From Trichobilharzia szidati (Eukaryota > Platyhelminthes > Trematoda > Strigeidida > Schistosomatidae), in the NCBI GenBank assembly GCA_944472155.2, contig OX235279.1, forward strand, positions 156,944,199 to 157,008,198: a stretch of 64,000 nt of DNA, in the 5' to 3' direction. Made by a program: the position numbers and the translations under genes. Within the stretch, counting starts at the first letter, position 1, and each line of letters begins with the position of its first letter. Of the stretch, positions 11,011 through 22,499 are shown piece by piece. The notes under the pieces were generated by a model. The model made no database searches. It saw only the letters and a program-made list of their open reading frames with translations, and was not told the DNA's origin.

Positions 11011-13290
11011 GAGACTTCATCTAGGGTCATAACTCGTATGCTGAGTCAGTTTCCGAACGGGTTTTACGCATCGAATGCTCCACCAAACAGCTGTAGCCAC
11101 TGCGATTCGCTTGAAACAACTGCGGATCTCAGTGCGAAAGAAACAGGTGCAGCAAATATTGCAACCTAAGTCTGCTGTCGAATCTATAAATCTGTGGATT
11201 CTGTATTACTTTCCTGAATTGGTCGATTATTTCTACGAGGTGGGATTACCAACCTCATACCCAGCCAACATTCTTTCCTTTACTTCCACTTATCCCATAT
11301 TAGATAGGTTTCTTTCAAACATCACACAGCTAGAAAACACATACTCTCATTTAATCTTCTGGCCAGGCCTCCTCTGGTCCTACTCCAAAATTCCATCCTC
11401 CTAGTTACTCACGAAATATTCACTGACATCCTAGGAAGACACCTCCATCATCCTTCTGGCATTGTGGTGCTTCACATTTCATCAAATCTTGTCTATATAT
11501 ACAACAGAGATATCAAGACTGCAATGTTCTTGCACACAAGCATGGCTTTCTCCAGCTATCATACACAACAACATTCACCGCAACCACCTTCCAGATATCA
11601 TGACACATTCCATTCTAAGCAAGAAGTTAAATTCCTTATCCGTGTAGCTGGTTCGTGCGCCCATACTACTGCCCACCGGATGCGCATTAATGCCCGTGAG
11701 AATACATATAGTTGGGAAGAATTCTACCAATGAACCAACGGACCTTCGTGTAGTATAACACATATCAACAAGACAATCAGGCCGAAATTCACATGAACAG
11801 TGTGCTTTTCAGTGTATAAGATTCAACTGGGCTACTAAACTTCATATGCAATGAAGTAGTTCAGAGGGTCAGTATTTTCCTATGCATCTTTATGCTCCCT
11901 TGAGTTCAAATGTAATGTGGAACTTCAAGGCGCTGTGAAATTCCAGTCGTAGTAGCACTATGTTTAGGGACTGACATCATCCTGAGTCTCATGCCCATCC
12001 AATCTCTGTGCGTTTTCTTACTGTGTATGATCAAAATGGAAAGAAAGAATGGTGGCCGTATCAGGTTTTCTTTTTCATTCCAGTCAGATTAATGACACTG
12101 TTTTGTTTTCTTAAAGAAATATTTCGAAACACCATTTTTCGAGATAGTTGTTCGTGCTTATTTCGAGGAAAAATAATTATTATTAATATTATTATAATAA
12201 CAATAATATTAGTGGAGATTTATAGCTTTACAATGCTAGGGTATATTGTAAGACTGTTGAAATTCGCAGATCAGATAGTGTTAAATAAAAATCAAATTCG
12301 ATTCCAATACATGTATCCGAATTCTAGTTCATTCGTAATCTACTCTGTGCAGGTGTGTTAGTGTGCGTGCTTGATAGCCTAGAGAAAAATATACTTCATA
12401 CTGTTAGATGGAATCATAATCTAATGAACCGAATATCTCAGTCTTGTGTGAGTTATAAGAAAAACAGAGATACGAATCACTTTCAGCAGTCCCTAAACAA
12501 TCCTATTTATATATATATATATATATAACAAAGAAATTATAAGATCAAACAGATAATCGTGAATTCCACCATTTCTCATCTCTCGATTCGATTAGTGGGA
12601 ATACTTCCAATATCTTTGGTATTGGTGATGAGTCATTTCTATTACGTGTGTTGGGTGTAGTTTTAATGAACAAAGATCCAGTAATCAACCTGTCTCTCTC
12701 CGCTCATCTAAATTACTTCAGAAAATTGTGTGAGTATCTTTGTTAATTCCCTTCCTATCTGGCCTTTGTCATTCTTCCTTTCGCCTTTAACCCATACCAC
12801 TCACCACTAGTAAGTAGTGTGAGCTATAGCTGTAACTTGTTAACCATGACTTTGTTTGCTATTCAAATGAAACTCACTTGGTGTATCAATTCGACGTGTA
12901 GTCATTATTTTCTTATGATTAAACATTATCTGGTGTATATGCCTCATTTATATACCCTTTTCTGTTAAACACTAATTATTCGTATCCCTTTATTCTTATT
13001 CCTACATTCGCGCGCTGTTTAAATCTACACCTGAATAGCCTGTGACACAGCTTTAACGTGTTTATTACTGACGCACACTGACTGTGCTTCTGACGGCATC
13101 CAACCATAGACACCTCACAATTTGAGGTTTACACATTATATTTCATCATCTTATGTTCAATATAGTACTGTATTCTACAGAAATCTCGTGTTTTTGGATT
13201 TTGTGCGTCAATCCGCGTGTGGTTCTACCAATCGTTTGGATTTGCGTGAGACATTGATGAACTTAGTGTAGCACTGTGAAACAGTCATGC
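11010..13290. other. No recognisable gene; AT-rich, low-complexity patches
   Basis: ORFs up to 117 codons are present (the longest at 12008-12361, with an Ile-rich run) but none resembles a known family, and base composition looks non-coding. There is a TA dinucleotide run at 12508-12527. Confidence 0.5.
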
Positions 13291-13309
13291 AAGAGTGCCC
13301 AATGTACCG

Positions 13310-13700
13310 GGTTGACAAAGTGTTCGGGGGTAGAACTACTGACGATCTTCAATTTGCTTCATGCTATCCAGGTTGAACAGCGTTCCAGAATACGTTTTCA
13401 GAGTTGACAGTGTTCACGTGCGACATACTTTGCTTCACAGGAACAAGTAAACTCATACATACACAGTGAGGTGGTCAAGAGTGGTATCTTATGCCTAACG
13501 CATGGCTGGACTAACTGTCTTTTAGAGAATGTGATGTGTAAGATGGCTGCCTGAAATGTTTTCTTCAGATACTTAGACAGCCGGTTTCTAAGAATTTCTG
13601 CTTCAATGTCACCTCTGAATCCCAGGTCCATGAAGAGGGTTTCCGTAGGAATAGTAGCAGCTTTTGGCAACGCAGGTTTTACTTCACTCCTCTTTTGTCG
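13310..13700 (-). pseudogene. Penelope-like fragment before the GIY-YIG domain, minus strand
   Basis: The minus reading has FMDLGFRGDIEAEILRNRLS, then LKKTFQAAILHITFSKRQLV, then MYEFTCSCEAKYVAREH. This is the same block order as the 1-357 element (FKGDLLADTLKKRIS, RRTFFAATLRLTFSS, IYQFTCSCGARYIGRS). The YIGR is changed to YVAR and the endonuclease is missing after it. Confidence 0.7.
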
Positions 13701-13924
13701 ATAAATCTGGATGCATATCCGTTTTCCAGTAGGGTGTCACTTAGAGATTTCAATTCAATCTCTATTTTACATTCTGAACAGATTTTTCGAATCCCTTAGT
13801 ACCATTACCTACTAAGTTTTGCGTTCTTATTAGCAGGGCAAAGCTCTGGAAGTTAATAATCTGTCCAATCCATGCTGGCTTTCGGTATAGTGATCTTTCA
13901 TAAAATGTTTCAAGAAATTATGAA

Positions 13925-14860
13925 GGACAGCAGTACGCAGCGGAGTGCCACAAGACACGGTACTAGAACCTCTCCTATTTATTTTGTATTTCAATAAGTT
14001 ATCTCTGCTCATCGACTCCCCTATGGTCCTATACGCAGATCACTTAAAAATTTGGAGGGAGCTGAAGGGCAACAGTGACACGTCCACGTTGCAAGAGGAC
14101 CTCAACAAATTGTCAGAGTGGTCCATATAATGGATGCTCCCGATAAATGTGGCAAAATGTGCAACCATGCGCATTGGACAAGCAAGTGCGAGCTCCTACG
14201 AACTAGAGGGAATTACACTTCCATCAGCTCAGACTCACTTGGACTTAGGTGTCATAGTTAGCCACGACTTAAAAACTACAGCACACTGTCGCGCGGTGGC
14301 TGCACTTAGTTTCAGGTCATTATGGGCAATTCGTAGAGCCTTCACTAGGATCACCAGAGATATGTTCACCTCCTTATATACATCTCTGGTGAGGTCAAGA
14401 CTGGAAAACTGCATCCAGGCCGCCAGCCCTTGTCTAAAAGGGGACTAACACATTCTAGAAAGGGTTCAAAGGAAGGCAATACGTATGGTTCTCGGAATGA
14501 CTAACATATCATACGAAGAGAGACTAGACAGTTTAAATCACTTCTCCTTGTCATACCGTAGGCGGGGAGGAGATTTAATCACAATGTTTAAAATATGTTT
14601 AAATAATGACTACGGACCTGACCTATTCTCTCTTTTCCTTCCCACCAGGTCGGAACACCTTAGAGGACATAGCAGGAGAGTTCAAAAGCCAAGAAATCAT
14701 ATTGCTGTTGAGTACTGGTTCTCACACCGAGTCATAAACTCTTCGAACCTCAACTGATTCGTTCAAGAAGGGTTTGGACAACCACAGAAATTTACTAGAA
14801 AAGGATTAACATAGGCTACAAGCCTTCTATCCTCAACCAATAAATCTGAATCTGAAAATC
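13925..14860 (+). mobile_element. CR1-like LINE, 5'-truncated 3' end
   Basis: Starts inside RT motif B (GVPQDTVLEPLLF, the usual QGS being QDT), then LYADHLKIW, where the YADD aspartate has become histidine. The same frame runs on through NVAKCATMRIG, HLDLGVIVSHDLKTTAHC and LVRSRLENCIQAASP to LERVQRKAIRMVLG and YRRRGGDLITMFKI. It is broken by in-frame TAA codons at 14128 and 14446 and a frame change near 14755. The end is marked by AATCTGAATCTGAA, the short-repeat tail typical of CR1 elements. Confidence 0.8.
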
Positions 14861-14864
14861 TTAA

Positions 14865-15260
14865 TAATTGCTACTCCCTTGATCCGATCATTAAATGCCT
14901 TCCTCGAAGGTAATCTACAAAATGTGAAGAAATATAAAGTGCCAAAGACTGCACGCCTTCGTCTCCTCTGCGCATTGCTCAAACCCCAGCTATTGAGAGA
15001 GAGAAGTGGGAGCCGTGCATCTATACAAAGGAAGACTACTCAATCACTGCTGTTGTCATGGCAGCAACCCTGTTTTTGTTTTCTGCTAACTCTAATTTCG
15101 CTTACTTAACTTTTTAATTCTTGCACTTCTTTAGAACTCTTAAGTAGTTCCATAAATTCCTTCGTTTCTGTGTGCTTCTTGATCACAATTCACTGATATT
15201 CAATCATTTACCATACTACATAAATCCAATACATTTATCCAACTCCTCTCATGCATTCAT
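14865..15260. other. No recognisable gene
   Basis: One 76-codon ORF without resemblance to a family; nothing else seen. Confidence 0.4.
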
Positions 15261-15266
15261 TAATAA

Positions 15267-15403
15267 TGTTGGCAACTGAAATTCTAGCAACTCATCACCT
15301 TCGTTACTGTCCTCTTCCGCAAAATAGAAATTGTATATAAGTGCGATTGCACGGCTAAAGAAGAAAATAAATTCTGTGTAAAGGTCCTCTTCACTGAACT
15401 ACA
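15267..15403 (+). repeat. Possible LTR remnant upstream of a Gypsy gag
   Basis: The segment begins TGTTGGCAAC and ends GAACTACA. It has a TATATAAG box near 15337 and an AATAAA signal near 15366, the order expected in an LTR. It lies about 1 kb upstream of a Gypsy gag in the same orientation. No second copy, primer-binding site or flanking duplication was found, so this is weak. Confidence 0.25.
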
Positions 15404-15842
15404 TGTTCTCTTGATAGATTGTTTAATTAATTGATCAGTCTCAACTTCGACCACAAACTGACTGGTACATCAGTGTCATAGGACCACTGGAAACCACCAT
15501 CAGCAGTGAACACTGAATTAATTTGCAGGTGCTTTTCGCCTTACGAGGATTTCAGTGACTTCAAGTTTGATTAAGAACCGGACGAAACACTTGACAGTCA
15601 GTTAGTTCGTGATAAATCTTGAACTTTTTTAAATTAATTGAGGCAATTCATCTACGGGAGACAAAGGATGTTAACAATACAATGTACTTGCTGTATAGGA
15701 CTACAGAACCAGTAGATTACGAAGCCAAATTAACAAAATAAATAACCGAAAATCTAAAATACTTCTTCCAGGATCAGAAATGTAAGGCAGTGATTTTTGC
15801 TCAGGTAATTGTTATGAATAAATAATCGAGTGTAATTCGACA

Positions 15843-16000
15843 ACATGCTGTAAACTGTGTAGATGCTTGGCTGTGTGCACATCTCCAGCTTAACCAGTTG
15901 ACTGAAACGTTGAGGGTCAGTACCCATAGTTCAATATTGATGAAAGCTGTAGACTAATGAGTCCGGGGAAATTTTTTACCACAATCTCCACATAAGGGAC
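15843..16000 (+). repeat. Unclassified dispersed repeat R1, degraded copy
   Basis: It ends with AAGCTGTAGACTAATGAGTC and carries GAGGGTCAGTACCC upstream. Related to the better copies at 20900, 31795 (both minus) and 57985 (plus). Confidence 0.45.
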
Positions 16001-16126
16001 TGACTAGTTGTGCTGTTGCTATGAGGAAAGTTAAACTTTGAGCATATAACGTAACGTTGAGTGCACTAACCACATGAAAAAGGCCTATCTCAGGTAAAAG
16101 ATTATATATACCAATAAAGTGAAAAA

Positions 16127-16352
16127 GTGCGTCGGTGGCACAGCGGTAGAATGCTCACCGACCACGCACGTGGTCTGGGGTCCCATCTACGGCCGACGCA
16201 CTCCTTTATCTCGCTAAGCCAGTAATAAAGCTGGTAAAGAGCGAAGGTTGGACATGAAGCTAGCAACCCCATCCTGTAAAAATAATTACCACTGCCAAAG
16301 TAAATTCAAGCCTCTAGCTTGAAGCCCTATGTTCCACTGGGAACGAAATTCC
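16127..16352 (+). mobile_element. tRNA-headed SINE, near full length
   Basis: Acceptor-like GTGCGTC at 16127 and GACGCAC ending at 16201. The B box is eroded (GGGGTCCCATC). The body motifs and the end near GTTCCACTGGGAACG match 56112-56361. Confidence 0.8.
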
Positions 16353-16413
16353 CGAAATAATCTCCAGCCAGAAAACCGAATCACATCTCCCATCCGCAGA
16401 ACACATTTTACCT

Positions 16414-17470
16414 GTGCGAGTACCACTGTTGGACATTAACAGCGATTATGAGTTGTGGAAATTTCGGATGCAGCCCCTTCTCGAAGGTCTGCCTCCACAA
16501 GCTCAATACAATCATATTATGCTAGCAATGAGTGATGCTGCACTACGACATGCAATTGCTGGTGGATTTTCTGCATCCAAACCCCTCAGCTACAACTGTC
16601 ACATTTTAGAGGAATGTTTCGCGAAATCCTCTCACACCTCCGCGTGCATGCACACATTCTTAAGCCGATGTCAAGAGCTAGGTGAAACGGCTACCGACTA
16701 CTTACATCAGCTTCGCCAGATTGCCTCTTATGCATTCCCTAACCTGGCTAATGCGAGCCGAGACGTGGTTATTTGCTCCCGATTTACGCAAGGTCTCCTA
16801 TTGCACGACCTCAAATGCCATCTACCTGGACGATATCATCGTGTTCGGCCAGTCTCTCGAAGAACACCATGCCAACCTTCGAGCCGTATTTCAACGTTTA
16901 CGCAGGAGTAATCTTAAGCTGCAAGCCTTTAAATGCAAATTCCTGCAGAAATCTCTTATTTTCCTTGGACATGAGATTACTCCACAAGGAGTGCACACAG
17001 ATAGTAGCAAAACCTAAGCAATTGTCAACTGGCCGACCCCTAAATCGACAGCCGACGTATGCAGTTTCATGGGGCTTGCTTCTTACTACCGGCGTTTATT
17101 TCAAAATTTCGCAAGTATAGCAGCCCCCCTCCATCGATTGACCGAAAAAGGACGGAAATTCGTTTGGACAAACGAGTGCCAGGTAGCCTTTGATACTCTT
17201 AAAACATGCCTAACTTCTCCTCCTGTTTTAGCGTTTCCAAACACATCGGCTGATGGCGGTCCCTTTATTTGGATATTGACTCCAGTACGCACGCAGTAGG
17301 AGCCGTCCTTTCACAGACAACCTCTGACGGACAAGTACGAGTCATAGCATGTGCTACCCGAATGTTGGACAAAAGAGACGCGGTATTCCAGGACGCGTCG
17401 TGAGATGTTAGCTCTTGTATACTTTCTCACTTACTTTCACCATTACTTGCTGGGGCGCAAATTTCGTGTC
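16414..17470 (+). mobile_element. Gypsy LTR retrotransposon with a large internal deletion joining gag to RT
   Basis: Gag-like reading 16414-16815 (DYELWKFRMQPLLEGLPPQAQ, then TDYLHQLRQIASYAFPN) is abruptly joined to RT motif C, YLDDIIVFGQSLEEH, near 16825. Gag C-terminus, zinc knuckle, protease and the RT fingers are missing. Then come LQAFKCKFLQKSLIFLGHEIT, the RNase H connection FMGLASYYRRLFQNFASIAA, and RNase H DIDSSTHAVGAVLSQ near 17275 after a frameshift, ending at LLGRKFRVRK near 17476. No integrase follows. Role of the intact family: LTR retrotransposition. This copy is dead. Confidence 0.8.
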
Positions 17471-17479
17471 CGTAAATGA

Positions 17480-18125
17480 ATGAAAATAGGCATGGCAGCG
17501 TTACACAGGGTATCACTTTCACTTGTTGCTAAAATATCCCCCAGTTTCGCACTGATAAGTCAGTGAAGGAATCAAACTATCAAATTCTATACACTGATTC
17601 ATCAAAGTGGCTGCAAATGATATCGTTTGGAGATCCGTTTATCGCTTTAATCCTGTTTCTTAATCTTCCCCGAAATCCCTCAGCTAGAACTGGTTTGGTA
17701 TCTACACTGAGGCCCAACAAAATCTGCGGAATGACCGTCTGTGTGATGAACATAATCAGGTGACAAAAAAGTACTCTACCCACGCTATTTATCTCCATGT
17801 ATTGTACGTCATGGTATTACCAGTTTGGCATGAATAGATATTTAAGTAGTGAACTTTCTGCCACCTACTCTTCGACAAATCCTTTTCGCAAGATGATATC
17901 GCATAATCCAAGTGCCCAGACACTATTCAGTCTTTCGTGACTTCGGCTGGATTTCTCTTTTTGTCAACACCGTTTCATCTATGTGTAACAAAACTCCTTC
18001 TACCAATAAAGGCGTTAATCTCTCCATTTTCCAAGATGCGATATCTCCACACTGCTGATAACAATGAATGGTTGGGACGAGATTGTTCTCCGTCTCAGCC
18101 GTATTTCTCACGGCATAATTTACTA
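17480..18125. other. No recognisable gene
   Basis: ORFs at 17563-17763 (+) and 17580-17798 (-) overlap each other and resemble no family I know. Confidence 0.4.
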
Positions 18126-18129
18126 TTAT

Positions 18130-18520
18130 TATTCCCTTGGCTTCTGATGAAATTACAGAGCTACAGAAGCACATCTCTGTTACCTGCTTTTCTCTGAAGT
18201 CATTTTCAGCTGACTCCACGACTGCCCGAAACCTCTCATTTCTTCATCTTCACACGATTTCCTCTATGTTGATCTCAGACACCCAACTAACCGTTTCCCA
18301 TTCGGGTTCCACTCGAATGATGGCTTGCCGTATGATGTCAATCAAGCGTCTTCTCAGTGTGTGTCCGATTCGTTTTCATTTGAGCAATAGGTTCTTGCTA
18401 AATTCCTTCTCAGAGTTCCTTACTGTTTATCCTTTCGGGCCATCTGCGCTAAAATTCTCTATGCTGCTGATTCTTCCACAACAACAAAATCTTCGATTTC
18501 CAATCAATCCTATTTCCAAA
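18130..18520 (-). mobile_element. RTE-clade LINE, C-terminal fragment, minus strand
   Basis: The minus reading gives KRIGHTLRRRLIDIIRQAII, then RVEPEWETVSWVSE and IEEIV. This matches the RTE C-terminal block (WDPSGEQRVGCPRVTWRRL in the copy at 22.5-24.2 kb). Several stops. Confidence 0.6.
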
Positions 18521-18954
18521 TAGTACTGAAATAGCTCTCCAACATCCAATTTCAAACTTAAGGCCGTTACAACAAGAATTTGACTTGAATCGAGCGGATT
18601 AGTAGTTTGAACTCACGTGATGAACGAGATTGTTGGCGAGTTCACACTCCATTGGTGCTAAAAGTTTAGCTTTGTCTTCATATGGGTTACAGCCATCTAA
18701 TACCCTTACTTAACGTATTGTGATCGATCACCAACTCAGTCAATACACTACCTGCTTAGTGTGGCTGAATTACGAACTCTGAGCATGCAGGTGTTTCAAA
18801 CACAAGGGAAAAGTGCTAAATGGAGTTCAAACCTCCTCAGATGCATAACTGTAAAGACAAATTTAAAAATCCTAAGGCATACACAAACAGCTAGATGTTT
18901 ATTTGGTTAATATTAGGTTAATTCAGTTTGACCAGTTTATCTTCAAGTATTGCT

Positions 18955-19160
18955 TTGCAGGGATTCAGTTGGTTACAGGTTTGATCACCAGCTGACACCA
19001 TTTGCAAAACCACTGGGAAACCAGGGAGTACGGAACAGCTCTTTCATTCTAATATGGACCTCTTTAGTGGTACACACTCACCAGGTGTGGACATAGGATC
19101 TCCCAGTTACAAGTCAAGCATTTAGACCACTTAGCCACTAGAACCCAATCCTCTATAACC
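18955..19160 (-). mobile_element. SM-alpha-type SINE, minus strand, hammerhead core mutated
   Basis: On the minus strand: a tRNA-like head with GAGATCCTATGTCCACACC, then CTAAAGA in place of CTGANGA, GGTCC, an intact GAAA core strand (TGAAAG), and the family 3' body CCCTGGTTTCCCAGTGG with GTCAGCTGGTGATC. The G-to-A change in the first core strand should abolish self-cleavage. Confidence 0.65.
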
Positions 19161-19559
19161 AACACTTGAAAATTAATCCAATACTCATTAGCGACTGATT
19201 CTATACAGGAAGTGATCTGCACTTCTGGTGAGAAGTCGTGACCAGTGGGCTCAACCAGGTAAGTTACTCACCGGTGAAAGGGGCTGGCAGTTGTACCATT
19301 GATTTTAGCCTTAGGAGCAATTTGGTATCGCCGAAGGTGAACTACACACCTTTTAATTTAAAAATTGCAGCAACTTAGGGGAATCTTTCACTATTTGGAT
19401 TCTTTTTAACTGAAACTTTAACACTCACACAACAATATATGGCTGATCATTCAACTACTGTAGTTATCAGACTAATGAGAAGATAACACACAGAATACAG
19501 TAGACTCAGAAGTCAAATAAGTATCTATTCATCTGGATATCATAGCCAATTATATACAC

Positions 19560-20300
19560 GTTCAATCCAGTGAAATCTTTGAAGTGTAAACAAGAGTACA
19601 ACAAGTCTGATTGTGGTGGACTGAATCATGTAACAAACCGTAGAACGAGAGACGAAGGGAATACACTTGACCGATAAGAAGATTCTACAAGATCTGCACT
19701 TCGTGGATAACCTGTGTTCAATGTCAAACAAACTCGAAGATTTACAGGCGAAAATCAAGAAGTCGGCAGAAGAAACAATGAAGGAAGTACTTCAGGTGAA
19801 AATGGAGAAGACGGAGGTGATAAACATACCCAACCGACCAACAAAAACAAGCCTCAGTTACCACCAATGGAAGAAATCTAAACGATGTCACTTCTTTCAC
19901 TTACCTAGGTAAGCACTAATGTTTCAACTACAGGTGGCAAGACAGATAAGCAGGTCAATGCTAGTATGAAATGCGTAAAGCAAGATGGACGTTCGCCAAT
20001 CTACTACACTCAGCATAAGAAGCAAAATCTGAACACTAACCACGAACGCCAAGTAAGTACTTCCATACGGTTCTAAGACTACGTGAGCACGTCAAGATAA
20101 GTATTCCCAACATTCTGCAGATTTTCATCAACAGCTACCTTTCCCCAGTACTGAAGATCAGATGGCCAGAAAGGATAAGGAAGCAACGGGGAACTTTGAC
20201 AACCAACCATCAACAAATCGTCAAATAAATATGCAGAAAGAAATGAAGATGGATTGGACATACAATAAGTAGACGATTTAGTAGCAACAAACAACAATAG
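19560..20300 (+). mobile_element. RTE-clade LINE fragment, RT C-terminal half
   Basis: The reading starts at TDKKILQDLHFVDNLCSMSN, the degraded RT motif C region; the sister copy has TDKKTLENPDLADDLCLVS. Then come MEKTEVINIPN and GGKTDKQVNASMKCVKQDG, followed by scraps of the C-terminal block near 20100-20200. Frames shift, so it is non-coding. Confidence 0.65.
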
Positions 20301-20630
20301 TTGAGTCAGCTAAGACTGACGGCAGACAACAGTGTGACATGGAAATGTGCTGCTTAATCTTTACGTTCCCTCCACAGTGCAAGGAAAGAATAATAATAAT
20401 TAACACCAGGCTTAGAAGTTCACAGTGTCACTGCATTACAATGCCTCAATAGAGTTGTCAATGTCTTAGAGAGCATTTGCACAAAACCACACACTTCTCA
20501 CTGATTGAGATAAGTAGTCAGATAACACTCAAATATTAACTAGTAGTACTTGACAGTCAGATCATCAAAGTGATCAAAACACTGCAGGGCCGTTTTGTTC
20601 GTTTGGGACCGAACTCTTCAGCGGTGTGTC

Positions 20631-20839
20631 TGTAACGACAGAAGGCAAGAGTCAGGCAACAGATCATTTATTAGGGAAATCAACGCATATTTATATATGT
20701 TTTCATGTACATTACTATGGATATGTAAACAAACAAACACAGTCTTCCGATTGGTTGTTTCTCACGACAAATCTTGAGAACGTAAATATTGACGTAAATT
20801 ACTGTCTACCAATTTGGATAGTAGACAGCTCTCACCACA
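20631..20839 (-). mobile_element. Solo LTR, family L1 (internally deleted), minus orientation
   Basis: The reverse complement begins TGTGGTGAGAGCTGTC and ends TTCTGTCGTTACA. TATAAATATGCGTTG and TAATAAATGATCTGTTGCC mark the promoter and polyadenylation parts. It is flanked by the 4-base duplication TGTC (20627-20630, 20840-20843). It is about 120 bases shorter than the other two copies because of a central deletion. Confidence 0.85.
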
Positions 20840-20899
20840 TGTCCTTTTTGACTCAGCTGAAATAGTCAAATCAGTTCAAATCACCCAACTTTCGGCTAG

Positions 20900-21340
20900 C
20901 TAGTTCCTTGGGTCGACTGGTAACACCTTAATTTCAATGCAAATTAATTTGGGAATTTAATTTAAGGTGCAAGTGCAACTGTTACAAGACTGAAACATCG
21001 ATAATATGACAGTCGACTCCAAAAGATGGGGCCTAAAATTATTAGTCTACAGCATTCTTCATTCAACACTGAATGCTAACCGTCACTGTTTAAGTCAACT
21101 AACGCAGTTGAACTTACTCAGTCAAGCATTCAGGTCACATTAGCACGCCGTCATGTTGCATTCATGCACGCATCTTGGTCAGTTAAGGAGTAGTCATCAT
21201 CGCTCTAGGTCTCGAGGGTCGAAAAATATCTCGTAATTTTGAACTATCAATTTGATGTTTGGATTTGCCTCTGACCCCAGTGGAACAAGTACTTTGGGAG
21301 TTGCAGGATAAACACTAGTGTTTGTATACAGAATACCTTA
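20900..21340 (-). repeat. Unclassified dispersed repeat R1
   Basis: Parallel to 31795-32150. Shared plus-strand landmarks in order: ATTATTAGTCTACAGC, CACTGTTTAAGTC, GCACGCCGTC, GTGTTGGATTTGCCT-like (TGTTTGGATTTGCCT) and a GCAGGATAA block. It could be part of an LTR or another non-autonomous element. Confidence 0.6.
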
Positions 21341-22499
21341 CGCAGCCATCAACATTCTCCAGTGACCAATTTCATTTTTGGCTAACCATTTGGCTTATCA
21401 GGAGCTAGTTACAGTGCTTAAGAAGTCAAAAATTGTCCTGTGGTTGCTACGCCATGCATAGCATTGTTGTGTATGCATGCTAAATTATTCAAGAGGCTTT
21501 AGTGACTGATTCTTCAATCAAATTAATTGCCCATACTATCGACCAAGTGTGTATTGTTGGAGAAAACAATAGTGCGGTTTGAACTTTTATTTTTGAAAGC
21601 ACAATGGTGGGTAAGAGAAGTGGGGAAACCTAATGAAACAAATGGAAGAGCATCCATCACTCAATATCGTTCAATAGCTACAAAAAGCCTTACAAATCAT
21701 AAAAAGACATATTTCAAAATTAGTTCCTCATCTCATCCTTTGAATTCACTCACTAGTCACCAACTATGAGTGACTATAGCGTTCTGTGTTGAATGACCCT
21801 ACAGGAAAATTAAGCTTCGAATACTTGTCAACAGTCGATTAAAAACGTCCTAACACATGCTAAATCTTTACATAATTCGACCGTCGAATAACCACCAATG
21901 GGGCATCTCTGTGATGCTGCCTTATTAATCAGTTCACTAACTTACCAGCCAGTCCTGACCTGGAGAAAAGGGGGAAGGCTGGGTGTGGAGCTAGCGGCCC
22001 TACCACATAAAACCTACTACACAACAAACCCCAATATTTTATTGTGTGCATAATGCTTTGTTATTTTCTTGCATGGGCAGTGAAGTCTCTTGTTTGTTTA
22101 TTGATCATCTTACTTTAGACTCCATTTTGAGAGGGTCATCTGAGGCAAGTGAGTCGCTGGATGGAGATTTTCAGATCAGACGGATGGATTAGAGGACTTC
22201 TGTTCTCTGCTTACAGTCACGTAAGGGTCTATCTCATTAGTATTGTGCAGCAGTTCGTCGAATAATTTCTCCCTCAACTTGTCAAGGTTTTGGCTGTTGT
22301 ATCAGAACTTGGTTCTCATTTTCATGTGGTAAGTTGGACTTCTAAGCCTAGCGTGACAGCATCGGTCACTACTTCGGTATACAAGCCAAGGGCAGACAAC
22401 CGTGTAGATTACAACCTGAACAGTGAAACCGGCTATCTGATACCGAGAAATGATCCCAGAAACCTATATAGATAATTCAAAAAATAAAATTATTCTTTG

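Noticed and set aside
12008..12361. 117-codon ORF as a possible exon
   Set aside because: An isoleucine run from AT-rich DNA, no splice-consistent boundaries and no family resemblance.
15935..15985. Hammerhead ribozyme at CTAATGAGTCCGGGGAAA
   Set aside because: It superficially resembles CTGATGAGTC...GAAA, but there is no stem II between the strands, and the sequence belongs to repeat R1.
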